Below are positions 37,561 to 48,920 of a stretch of DNA of 64,000 nucleotides, in pieces. Location: contig JAKUCV010002209.1 in assembly GCA_028386065.3 (NCBI GenBank), forward strand, positions 92,102 through 156,101. The letters are read 5' to 3'. The stretch is from Turnera subulata (lineage: Eukaryota > Streptophyta > Magnoliopsida > Malpighiales > Passifloraceae). Numbering within the stretch: position 1 is the first letter of the stretch; each line of letters begins with the position of its first letter. A model generated the notes under the pieces. It was not told the origin of the DNA. It saw only the letters and a list, made by a program, of their open reading frames with translations, and searched no databases. The translations under genes were made by a program, and so were the position numbers.

Positions 37561-38243
37561 TTTATTGATATCTCAAAATTTAAAATTTTACGTATATATA
37601 GAGCTAGTTCCAAATAAGAAATTCTGAATCTGCCCTGGATGCCAAGACATTTATGGATGGATTGCTTAGAGCTTGAAACGGAGAGAAATGGTGTATGGTG
37701 GTGGATATTTATAGGAAATTTTGCTGCGACTCAAGGCATGGTTGCAGGTCATGAAGGGAACTGGCGACGACCGTGGACCAGCCTTTTTTTTTGTCTTTTT
37801 TCTTCTGTTGTTTTTTCGTCCGTTTGAGCACAATACGATCCCGAAAAATATATAATCCCAAAAGGATTAAAGCGTTTTTTGGTCCCTGTGTAAGGCCTCA
37901 AAGTTGGAATTCATCATCATGTAGGATTTTGGTCTTTTTTCATCCCTCTGTTGAAGCTAGTTTTCTTGTTTTGGTCCCTCTTGCCAGAATTCGGTGAAAA
38001 TTGCTGACGTGGCAAGTTTTCTGGCGCCACGTCAGCTATTGTGGGACAGACATGTCTGGAAAAACCAAAACCAAACCAAGATCCACCCGACCGGTTCCGC
38101 CCACCCGAATGACCCAAAAGACAATTTTAATTTTTTTATACTAAATTTTAAAATTTTTAATTATAACATGTATTTTGATTAATTTATATACACCTAGCCT
38201 AATCTTGAAATAATAAAACATAATATAAATTAATTTTAAAATG

Positions 38244-41200
38244 GCTAATGAGACGCCCCGACCCGTATTTACCGTACACAGTAAACACAGGCCGGAACTG
38301 TGACAACCCAGCCCAACAAGGCCTAGCATACAGTGTATACCACAATAACTCGGCCCAACGGCCCAAAATAATAAAACAACATAAGTAACATATCCGGCCC
38401 AATGGCCCAATAACAGCGAAAACATGCACAGCGGAAGACTTAAAGACTCACTAACACTGTATGCGTAACAGATGCAACCTATGGATCCAAGCCCGTCCAA
38501 GGGATAACGCCGCAGCCTGTCTGGAATGCACCAAGCCTGTACAACAACATCTCATCCTACGGGATGAAACCCCGCAGGCGAGGGGTGAGTCCGAAACGCT
38601 CACCGACGAAAGATAAACAATGATATATTCAACCATAACACTTTCGAGGTAACACAACAATCAAATCAGATTAATCTATCACGAACAACATAACAGTGGA
38701 AAACATCTCAGACAACAACAACAACAGAGGAAATCATTGCAACCAACACGACAGAGGACTCTCACCAAATCATATCAAGCTCAACCAATCACATCACAAG
38801 TAAATTACCATAACAACTATATCCAGACCAATGAATGCTTAATTATTTTTATTACCAATTTTATCTTCCGGGCCCCGTCACTGGACAAGCTAGGGTCGTA
38901 CCTGGTTATTAACTAATTCTGGATGCTAGGCCCCACCACAATCCGGGATCAACATCCCCATATCTCAAATCCGGGATCAACATCCCAATATCTCAAATCC
39001 GGGGTCAACACCCCAATATCACAAATCCGGGATCAACATCCCAATATCACAAATCCGGGGTCAACACCCCAACCAACAAACCCTCTGGCAAGGCACCACA
39101 GAACTAGTCTCTAACCATCTAGTCGTACCACTACTTTCCAAGTGACAATTACATCATCTCATAATCAAATCCAATTCCGTTTCCAATACTCATTATTCTT
39201 TCCTTAATTATCCACATCGACCAGTTCATCATTATTCTCAACACAGTATCACAATTCCAATATCACAGTCTAACATCATCATCAATATTCCTCAGGTTAA
39301 TCCACAATTACATCATCTCATAATCAAATCCAACAACCTCATGTCACCAATTATTCACAAATAGCAGTTCAACAATATTTCCAATACAACATACACAGAT
39401 CTAACACGATTCCACAACAACAACAACATCAACAATTCCATAGCCAGCAAGTAACAGTCAACAGTCATTCTAGCAAATCAAACAAACAAGAAAATACACA
39501 CACAGCATTACGGGCACATATCACCTATCCTCACCTTAGCCGATATCAAGTTTGGAACTGTCCAACTGACTCCAAGTCCGGCTCTTTAGGTATCAGCTCG
39601 TTATCAACTCCTATATCAAGCAAATAATATGCACATATAAGTGGTATGCAATGTCATGCTACTACTGTATTTACGAAAATTAAATACGGACTTGTCTCGG
39701 TTACTCCCCCGGGTTATTTTCTATTTTCGTCACATTTCACCGTTTATTCATAAGTGTCAAAATAATACTATTCTTATACCTATACTTACTTCCGGATATT
39801 ATTCCGGTACAATTCCTGCTATGTAACACTCTTCCCTAAATTATTTCCCTCAAAATTATTATAACTCACTATGTATTTATATTCTCCATAATTATTTCCC
39901 TCTTAACAATTATTTTATATCCTATATATATTTTCCAAAATTAATTTCCCGTATACCATATACTTCTCCAAAATCTATATTTTCCATTAGCTCCATATTT
40001 ATATTTTCCTAAGATTCCAAAATATTATTTCCACAATTTATTTTAATTCCAGATTTTTCCTCAAAATTATATTTTCTTCCCTTTTTTATATTTTTTTTTC
40101 GGTCTGGGCCAAGTCCAAGCCCAAACCCATCCTAACCTCTAAGCCCAACGCATCAAACCCAACCCAACTCAACCTTAAGCCCACTCACACACCCAAGCCC
40201 AACCACTGAGCCCGTATACCAAAACCCCACAAGTCACTTCCTATCCCAAATCCAAAACCTAACTAATCAGCCCAAATACCCAGCCCAAATACCCAACTCA
40301 CGGCCCATACTCCTAGCCCAATCCAACCCTAAATTCGCCCCAACCCGTTTCCTCTCTCGCGGGTCATCTCGACCCGTGACCCAACTAAACGGGTCGCGGT
40401 TCCTCACCTCCAGAATCGGGCGGCGCGACGGCTGAAGCGGGGAGCGAGGCAGGCGACGGCGAAGGCTGCACAGAAGAGGAGGGCGCGGCGTCGTTGCGCG
40501 TCCAGCTGCGGCGAGCGGCGGCGGTAGAAGGTGGCAACGGCGTCGGATCCAAGCGAGCTGGCCGTCGGGTCCTCAGTTGCTGGCGGCACGTCAGGTGATG
40601 GAATCGGCCGGCGCTGGTCGCGTCTGGTCGGCGACGACACGGGGAAGGTGGCGACGTGGGTGGTGTCACGTGTGGTAGCGTGGTGGTCGACGGCGGTTGG
40701 TGAGGTGGCGGCAGCCCCTCCCTCTTGTCCGTTTACTCGCTTTCTTTTTTTTTCTTTTCTATTCTCTTTTCTTACTCTTTTCTTTTTTTTTTTCCGGTTT
40801 TGATGAAATAAAGAGAGCTGGTTTGTGTATTTTGTTTGAGGATTTGAACTGGAGATGGGAGTTGCAGAGGAAATTTTTTTTGCAGAAGAGGGTGAGCTAG
40901 ATGGTTGATGTTATAGTGTTTTTTTTGTTTGCAGGGAGGAAAACGGCAAAATGAATTATGCAGGTCACAAGTCACACAGGAGCAATTCACGGGCACACAG
41001 GAGAAGGCGGCTGCATTATGCAGTCGTGTCCCGTCCGGACCAGAAAATAATCGATACCTCCTTAGTTATTTTCCGGTGTGTTTTTCCGGGAAATTCCGAA
41101 ACCCGAAAAATACCAACTTAGGTTCGAAAAATCCGTGGGAAAATCACGAGCGTGGAAAAACTCTCGGTTTCGAAAAATGACTACCGATTTACCTCGAATT

Positions 41201-41294
41201 AATTACCCAAGATTAATTCGTTCGGTAAATCACTGTTTAACGACTTTAACAGTCCCGGTAAAAATCCAAATTTTACCCGGGCTGTTACAGCTAA
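38244..41294 (+). mobile_element. Solo LTR (3,041 bp) nested in the MULE, flanked by 5-bp duplication GCTAA
   Basis: The LTR runs 38249 (TGAGACGCCCCGACCC) to 41289 (GGGCTGTTACA). GCTAA flanks it at 38244-38248 and 41290-41294. It has canonical TG..CA ends, and there is no internal domain or second LTR next to it. It is therefore a product of LTR-LTR recombination. It shares sequence with 1-225 (inverted) and ~290-1957 (direct). A 3-kb LTR suggests a Ty3/Gypsy family, but there is no coding region to prove it. Confidence 0.88.
38941..39075 (+). repeat. 28-bp tandem repeat (about 4.9 copies) inside the solo LTR
   Basis: Units start ATCCGGGATCAACATCCC or ATCCGGGGTCAACACCCC at 38941, 38969, 38997, 39025 and 39053, a strict 28-bp period. 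The A/G change is compensated by T/C within the unit, which keeps a small GGGATCAACATCCC-like palindrome. Confidence 0.9.
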
Positions 41295-41609
41295 TGCGTT
41301 TTTCTTTTGTAATTTTTTTTTCTTGTGTGGTTTGAGAGATGAGATAGGAAAGTTAATATTTAGTTTTTTGAAAAAATAAGAAAAAAATTTGGCACTAACA
41401 GTGATTGTAAAAAAAAAAGAATAAGAAGAATAATGATTTATTTTAGAAAAAAAGTTTTGAAAAAATTAAATAAAAAAATATTAGCATTATATGAGACAAG
41501 CAATCAATTATTTAACATTAGATTTAGTATTTTAGTTTTATTAGTTTTGTATTTTTAATACTTTATTTTAAAAAATGAAAATTCAGCACCCGTCTCCACC
41601 TCTGCCACC

Positions 41610-41660
41610 ACCCGTTGCCACTACCACCACCACCACCACCACCACCACCATCACCGTACC
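41610..41660 (+). repeat. (ACC)n microsatellite
   Basis: About a dozen consecutive or near-consecutive ACC triplets inside the MULE. Confidence 0.85.
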
Positions 41661-41944
41661 AGACAACCTAAACAACCCAATCCACACAGTATCGAGCCCG
41701 TTTCAACCCCACCATGTTCGCCTCCTTCCTCTCCGCCCTCCACGAGGCTAAGCCAAAGGCCACCCGGGGCTCATTCCTCATCACCACCGCCCAGAAAGTT
41801 CTTCTCCAACGGGGTTCGTTTGGTCTCGCGTGGGTTCCGTTGTCCACTGCAGTGAATCATCTAGATTGTCCACAAACCTCAAGAGCAGCTTTTGAATCTA
41901 CAAACCTAAATCCAATTCCTCTAAACAAAACCACAAGCGTTTTA

Positions 41945-42345
41945 TTGGTCCACCGTGTTCCTCACCAGCAGCTCGTAATCCTCCAGCAGCTTCTCGACGT
42001 CGCTCTCGATGCCCACCCCAACGAAGACGTGGCGCGGGTCGCCCAGGAACTCCGCCAGGGACGACAACAGGGCGGGCTATTGGACGAGCTGGAAGATCAG
42101 GCAGTGGGAGGCGACGAAGAGCTGGAGGGTGGCCACGGGGTTCTGGATGTGGCGGTTGAAGGAAGGGCGCCACTCGATGTCGAGGCCGGCCATGAGGGAG
42201 GGTTGGGTACCGGCAGCGGAGGCGGAGGAGGAGGCGGAGGACTTGACTTGGTGGAGCCACTGCTCGACGACGGTGAGGAACACGATGGACCTCAGGGTCC
42301 TGGCGGCGGAGAGGCTCGGTGAAGGACGGTTCAGGGGGGCGGGGC
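41945..42345 (-). pseudogene. Captured, broken Werner-type (WEX-like) 3'-5' exonuclease fragment
   Basis: Minus-strand translation gives TVVEQWLHQV, then MAGLDIEWRPSFNRHIQNPV (with the D.E of DEDD exonuclease motif I), ATLQLFVASHCLIFQL, LAEFLGDPRHVFVGVGIESD and VEKLLEDYELLVRNTVD. This order matches plant Werner-syndrome-like exonuclease domain proteins as I recall them. A TAG at 42077-42079 interrupts the frame after IFQLVQ. Homology ends at NTVD, followed by a stop at ~41942, so motifs II and III are absent. It is a partial, dead copy inside MULE termini: a Pack-MULE capture. No function is expected as an enzyme. Confidence 0.8.
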
Positions 42346-42406
42346 CGAAGCAGGTGACAATGAGTGGCAAGGGATGGGTGGTTGAGGGAAAAAGATTTTT
42401 TTTACT

Positions 42407-42745
42407 AAAATTAAAAGATAATAACAAATGGGAAAAAGTAAAAGGAAAAAAAAATTTTAGAAAAATTAAAAGATAATAACAAATGGGAAAAAATAAAAGG
42501 AAAAAAGATTTTTTTAAAAAAATTAAAAATAATAACAAATGGGAAAAAGTAAAAGGGGAAAAGATTTTTTTTACTAAAATTAAAAGATAATAACAAATGG
42601 GAAAAAGTAAAAGGAAGAAAGATTTTTTTGGAAAAATTAAAAGATAATAACAAATGGGAAAAAGTAAAAGGGGAAATTTTTTTAACTAAAATTAAAAGAT
42701 AATAAAAAATGGGAAAAAAGTAAAAGAGAAAAAGATTTTGGGAAA
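42407..42745 (+). repeat. Tandem repeat of ~56 bp, six copies, inside the MULE
   Basis: Units start at the AAAATTAAAAGATAATAACA motif at 42407, 42462, 42519, 42576, 42633 and 42688 (periods 55-57). Each continues AAATGGGAAAAAGTAAAAGG. It lies between the captured gene fragment and the right terminal repeat. Confidence 0.88.
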
Positions 42746-43579
42746 AAGAGAAAAAGATTTTATGAAAAAAAGAATAAAAAATTAGACAGGTGGGTCAATG
42801 GGGTGGGCGAACGGGTCGGGTGGGGCTGGTTTTTGGTTTAACCCTAACGTGTGAGCCCCATAAAGCTGATGTGGCGCCTAAAAATTTGCCAAATCAGCAA
42901 TTTTCGCCGGATTTCGGCCGGACTGACCAAAAGGGATGAAAAGAGGCCAAAATCCTACACGAGGATGAATTCCAACTTTGAGGCCTCACACAGGGACAAA
43001 AAACGCATTAATCCAATCCCAAAATATTTATATGCGTGGGATCGACTATCATGTTCTTATATTAAGTTTCAGACCAATCATATAAGACAAAATTTAGAAG
43101 CTAACAATTACATATGGTAAAATGATATCCTAATTAATGTCACAGTCAAACGGAGTTGTCAAACTCAAGCATTACTGGCACGCTGAAGAAAACTGCAGTT
43201 GTCTGTTTTAATTGGTACCATTTTGGTAGACTTTGAAGCTTTAAATCCACAAAAACCTAACCCAATAACCCCAACCCTCAAGTTGATAATTAAAAGGAGA
43301 CAACGAGGGGGTGGTCAGCATCACTAAGTGCGACCAACTAACGTCTCCTACCGGTACTAAAATACACACAAACTGTCAACAAACCAGTTTGGGGAGGATG
43401 CTTGTTGCAGTTTTGGAAGCTTTAAAAAGTAGTGGTAGGGTGGATAGATCATCAAATGCACCATTTATATATAAGTTTGTTTTGTACCTGATGAGTTCCA
43501 ACTGAGACGCCACGCTTTTATACCATATCATATATATTTTCTTAATTTGCAAATTTCACCATCATACATTCCCGCACTC

Positions 43580-43634
43580 CCAAGTTATTACTACTTGTTT
43601 TTTTTGGGTCATAAACATATACCAAGTTATTACT
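43580..43634 (-). repeat. Oligo(T) micro-insertion with 13-bp direct repeats
   Basis: CCAAGTTATTACT at 43580-43592 and 43622-43634 flanks 29 nt beginning ACTTG, eight T and GGGTCATAA. Confidence 0.5.
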
Positions 43635-44913
43635 TGTAGTTGTACGCATAATGCATCGTCCTCCTCTTCTAAATGCCCGTAGATGTACCCAATCACACTC
43701 TTCTTCCACTGAGCTCCCTCTTTCTCTGATCACTTTCTTAGCTCCTGTAGATGCTCAGAACATCAATATTTATTTGGTTTTTGGCGATGTCTTCTGATAA
43801 GAGATAATCTCTTTCAATCGACTTTAAGAAGTGAAGTAAAAGAGGAAACGGTGAGTTCCCGAGTTTACATACAATTCTACATACTTTGGTTTCGATGTTT
43901 TTGGATTCGGTCGGGTATAATTTCATATGTGTGTGCATGCTTCTGTTTTCATTCTCTTGGATGATTCCCTTTGAGCTAATTTTGGGTTTATGATGGTGAA
44001 CTTGATCTTTTTGCTTTCCTTGTTAGTTACCTTTAATCACTTTGGATGAGGGAAATATTACCTTTAATAATTACCTTTAACGGCGGGAAATATTGTTACA
44101 CTTTAACGAGGGAAATAAACCTTCCTTATTACCAATACTTCCCCTTTTTCGTTGGTTTTTTTTGGGAAACCAAAGCAAGCAAATGATCTTGTGCGTTTCT
44201 CTGAACATTGCGATGCATCAGATTGCCGCTCTTTCGCAAACAATACAAAAGCGTGAAAACTATAGGCTCTTAACTTAGCTATTCCAATAAGAACAAGTGG
44301 AATTTCAAGATTAATCAAACATAAAACATTTTTGCAGCAACTATTACATTACTATGTTAACGATCCCGTACGACCCATCATATGGCATTGTTTGTTATGT
44401 GATACGACAAATGAGTGCTTTTGTTTGTTTCATCCTAACCTAAATGTTGTTAATTAATTACTTGGAACAGCAGAAGACACAAATTGGAACAAACTTTGGA
44501 TTTGATTCTCCTAAAGGCCCATCGGTACTTATGGAAATGGGAACGAGTCGCCCGCCGCTGATTATAAAGGATCACATCATATATAGGTCAAATTCTTTAC
44601 CTATTCTCTTTTTACAGCTTGTTGCTTCTTTTGACTTTTATGTTTTCTTTTTTAAATCAGGAATTACTGTGATTTATGTACTAGTAAAAATTCATTACTC
44701 AAATTATCATTTTATAAATCAATACGGGTATTTAATGCTATTTTCTCAAATTTATCCCCCTTCTTCTATTTGTTAATTCCTATTTTCTCATTTAATTTTT
44801 CCTTCCTTAACAAATATTCAAAGATAATTTAGCCTATATAGACTCCTGTTCATTGCCCTTAAGCACGAGCGAGTTTGACCGAAAAAGTAAAAAAAAGGAA
44901 GATGAAGAACAAG

Positions 44914-44972
44914 GAAGCCATAAATATGATCTTGAAATAAAAGGAAGCCATAAATATGATCTTGAAATAAAA
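44914..44972 (+). repeat. 29-bp tandem duplication
   Basis: GGAAGCCATAAATATGATC followed by TTGAAATAAA is repeated exactly twice in a row. Confidence 0.85.
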
Positions 44973-46176
44973 GCGAGTTCCTCGATTTTTTCTCGGCGCC
45001 TCACAAAAGGGAAGAATCCAATCCATAAGCTATAAAAAATTAAAAAAACGAATGTCGTCCGACCAAACTTCAATTTCATCCTAATTTCATCCCTTTATAA
45101 AAAGTTCCAGAAATAGCCCACAGTATTAAGATAAATAAAAAAAATCATGGTTTTATATATCAAGCACAATCGAAGAATCAGAATTTAGTCCCATAACACA
45201 GAACAAGAAATCCGAAATTTTTATGGATTGGATAATCGTAATCGATCAAGAATGTCGGAAGTATGCTATTTGTTATTGTTAAAATTTTGATTGGTCCTAA
45301 TTGTTGTTTTATTTTTTGTATTATATTCGAAATTGATACATAAAACAATAATATGATTAGGCAAGCATTCATAGAAAGCTCGTGGCCATTGGGAGTGTTG
45401 ATATTTTCTACTCCTCCCCCTCACATTTGTAAACTCCTTTTTCGTTAGCTGATGATTGTAGTAGACTTGTAGGGGCGACCATTCCCCGCTCAATTATGTG
45501 GAAACTCTATCGATCCCAAAAAGGAGAAATTGAGAAAGAAGAAAGCCCTGATCCGGGTATCATTTCTTAGCTCCTAAATATGGAATGCAAATCGGGAATA
45601 TTAACTCTCTCTCCACGATAGTAGCTGCAAAATCTCCCTAGCTCCTATACCAGTATAAAATATCATAAAACCATTGTTTATTGCTTTTCCACCAAGGCCA
45701 TTCTCTACATGTCTCACCTAATTCTTTCGAGAAAATTAGGAAGAGGAAGCAGGGACACCGTATATATGTAGGTACGTTACTTCGAAATTCAACGGTGCTT
45801 GTATTTGGAGGAGAAGCATATGATTTTTTTTTTTTCCAGGTATAGGCCTGCAAATGAGTTTTTTATAACAAATGGATGGGGACATAGGGAGGAATATGTT
45901 TTTTACTTATAGTCCTGATGGAGGCCGGCTGCACTGAGACAAAAGATGGATCAGTTCCTACCATACTAGATTCTTTCATGCATTGCTATATACGTGACTG
46001 AATATAATTTTGTATATATATCAATTTGGAGTGGCGATACATCAGTGACAGTATCGATGTTGTTTTTGGCTGTCGTCTCAATGGTCAATATATATAATTA
46101 TATACACATGATCGATGTTGCTTAATTTATGTTGATGTGTTAGTGGAACAGAAGAAGAAGCAGAAAGGAAAGAAAA

Positions 46177-48920
46177 ATGGAGGAAGCAGAAGCAGCAACA
46201 GCAGCAGCAGAAGCAGCAACAAGGATGGCGATGGGGAGAGGTGGGGGAGAAGTGCGTCGTGTTCACATAATCTACTTCCTGAGCCGGATGGGCCGCCCAG
46301 AGCAACCCCATCTCTTTCGTGTCCATCATCATCCCCATCGAAACGGAGTCCATCTTCGTGGTTTGTATCCATTCAATATATATTCATCATCACCCATTTC
46401 TTATTTAATATAATCTGGGGCATCTACGTGGCCTATATAGCTATTACAATAAAACCTGTTAATTTCCTATTCTTCTTCAAAACCCAGATGTCAAAAGATG
46501 GTTAGGGGATTTGCGGGGGAAAGACATGCCGGAAGCCTTTGCTTGGTCTTACAAAAGGTTACTATACTATACTTACACTAGCTAGTAATGATAATATATG
46601 CTATATACTATATATGAAATATATGGTCACCACTTTAAGGTATGTATATATGTGTTAAGAATATCAATTTATAACTAATGCAGGAGATACAGGGGTGGGT
46701 ATGTTTGGCAAGATTTACTGGATGATGATCTTATCACCCCAATCTCTGACAACGAATACGTCCTCAAAGGGTCCGAGATTTTGGTCCCCTCCGCCCATTC
46801 TGGTAATCCGCGTACCATGATGATTTCTTTCTCTATTCATCTTATACGTATTATTATTATTATTATTATCATTGACCATTTCTATATATATACCCTGTAT
46901 ATATATACATATATATATATATACTTATACTGGATACAGATGCGTAAGAGTAGTAATTATCGTTGCATAGATGGATAGATATATAGATGATTGACATGAT
47001 TGTTGCCAAGATTAATGCTTCTAATTATTGGGTGATGATAATGGATCAGGAGGAACAGAAGAGGGGAATTCATATAGGCCAGAAAAGGAAGATACGACAG
47101 GTGCATACCAGGAAAATGAAGCTTTTAAGCCGAAAAGGATGGGAATGGATTTTAATGCCGAAAAGGAAAGATCATCAGAGCAAGAGTACCACCACCACCA
47201 TCACCATATTCCTTCATCGCCGACAAACCACAGAAGTACTGAATATAATATCCCTATGAAGCCCTCATCTGAAATCTCTGAAGAGTCGGAGATGTCTTCA
47301 ACACTAACTGAAGAAGATTCTACCACATTGATCAATAAGCATGAAGAAGAAGGAGGAGGCCGAGAAGAAAGCAAATGGACCCATCACCAACAATGTCCTG
47401 CAGCGGAGGAGGAGGAGGATAACGTGGGAAATCGCCATTCCTCGTTTTACGCCTTTAATAATCTACTGCGTAAGACGAGTAGCAAGAGTAGTAACAGGGA
47501 CAGCAGCGACAGAGAGAGCAACAAGAGCTACGATATTAACAGTGAAAAGATGGGGGGCGCTACTCCTATTACCTCCCCATCATCATCAGCATTTCGGAAG
47601 AGCAAGAGCCATTCCGGTGGAACAACATCCAAACTGCTGCGCAATCTCATTAGTTGTGGGGCTGTCGACACAAACGATGCTGCCATAGTTGGGCTTAAGA
47701 ACAAGAAGCATAGTTACCCTCCAAACATTAATCATCCTACCAACCACCACAGCAGTACTACTACTACTGACATCTGCAAACCAGACCCTACCAGGAGGGC
47801 TTTCGGGTCTAGTTGGAATCAACCCCACCCTAATCATGACCGGTACGCTTCCAGTTGTTATCAATCATTACCCACTTCTTTTCTTCATTTTTTCTGCCTT
47901 CTGTATCTAAAGCTTTTTTCCTAAAAACAAAAACTTTGTGAATTAACAGGCTGCGCTTAGAAAATGTCGCATGAAACAAGAAGATTTCCCAAAAACGATT
48001 CCTTTTCTTTCTTTTTGTTTTTTTCTTTCCTTGCCAGTATCTATAATTAATTTTATAATCACCAAAACATCTAGTTTGATCTCATATTAATTCCAGCAAT
48101 CCAATATTGAGTAGCTTCTTCTGTCTCGCAGGCAGAGCTTTGAGGGAGTGAAAGGCTCAAAGAAGGAGAACCAACATGATCAGAAAGGATTTAGCAGCCA
48201 AAAACCGGTGTCTGCTGCGAACATGCCATTTGGTGCCCCCGCCTGCTCGTAAGTTTTTAATAATAACCCATTTCCTTCCCTCATCCTAATAGTGCATTGC
48301 ATTCTTTATTTCACTTGGTGTTAGTCTAAGCATAAAGAAATACTAGTTTATTAATTTAATGAAGCACAACTTTGACTTCCCACCCGAGAGCCAAAGCTGT
48401 TTCTGACTTTGCTCTGTATGTTGCGACAATTGTACATCATTATAAGAAATCAGTAAGCAATTATACATACCAAGTCAAACCAAGGCATGAATCATATCTC
48501 TTTACTGCATGCCTGCATGGCTCTGCAAGTAATTGGCAGGAGTACTTAATCTCTAAAATTATTGTTATATTAATAATTAAAATGCAATGTCGTCGTCTAC
48601 TTAAAATAGTCTTTGAGATGCTTATTTTTTACATGGCATGTATGATCATTCGCTGGTATCTCTAAAAAAACAAAAGAATTGATGTATTGAATAGTATAAA
48701 CTATCCAAGTAGTCTAAATCACTCACTAGTATCATGATGCAGGCAATGCGGGAAACCATTCAAGCCGGAGAAATTGCATTCACATATGAAGTCCTGCAAA
48801 GGAAGAAAAAGCTTTGCAAGAACTTCCAGCGGTGCTCCACCATCTGAGAAACCAGCGTCAGCCACATCAACAAATCTACATGATGGGGACTCAACTCAAG
48901 CCTATTTCTTGTCATACTAG
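46177..48920 (+). CDS. SOK: SOSEKI (DUF966) polarity protein, 6 exons, 486 aa
   Basis: This belongs to the plant SOSEKI family, polar proteins at the cell cortex that polymerise through an N-terminal DIX-like domain and help orient division. Exons: 46177-46360, 46488-46557, 46684-46802, 47050-47842, 48132-48248, 48743-48920. All are GT-AG with matching phases. The DIX-like region spans residues ~27-118: [57 protein letters not shown] and [18 protein letters not shown] long low-complexity Ser/Glu/His linker follows, including [13 protein letters not shown]. At the C-terminus C427-x2-C430-x11-H442-x3-C446 ([17 protein letters not shown]) looks like a C2HC zinc-binding motif. Which paralogue (SOK1-5) this is cannot be told without a tree. 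The start is the first ATG in frame before the domain. Confidence 0.9.

Larger units (their letters stand above)
37854..43024 (-). mobile_element. MULE / Pack-MULE-like element (5,151 bp) carrying a captured exonuclease fragment
   Basis: The terminal inverted repeats begin GGATTAAAGCGTTTTTT at 37864 and, read from the other end, GGATTAATGCGTTTTTTG at 43014. Similarity extends ~240 bp inward (TCCCTGTGT, GGCCTCAAAGTTGGAATTCATC and, further in, CACCCGACC). A perfect 10-bp duplication AATCCCAAAA lies at 37854-37863 and 43015-43024. No transposase frame is seen, so it is non-autonomous. The interior holds a broken WEX-like exonuclease gene (41945-42345, minus), six ~56-bp tandem repeats, and a 3,041-bp solo LTR from a later insertion. 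Without that LTR the element is ~2.1 kb. Orientation is given by the captured gene. Confidence 0.85.
43025..46176. other. Intergenic between the MULE and the SOSEKI gene
   Basis: No supported gene. It contains a 29-bp tandem duplication near 44914-44972 and a micro-insertion at 43580-43634. The last part should include the SOSEKI promoter and leader. Confidence 0.4.

Noticed and set aside
40385..40803. GC-rich frames inside the solo LTR
   Set aside because: The matching block in the LTR fragment at 840-1350 encodes different, unrelated sequence, so neither is a conserved protein.
41714..42322. 202-aa plus-strand frame
   Set aside because: It is antisense to the captured exonuclease fragment, which has the recognisable protein on the minus strand.
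44834..45600. Possible organelle-derived insertion (plastid-like texture, CGAAAAA/AATCGATC-type words)
   Set aside because: I could not match it to any plastid gene from memory, and the 29-bp tandem duplication is not diagnostic. A BLASTN against a plastome would decide.
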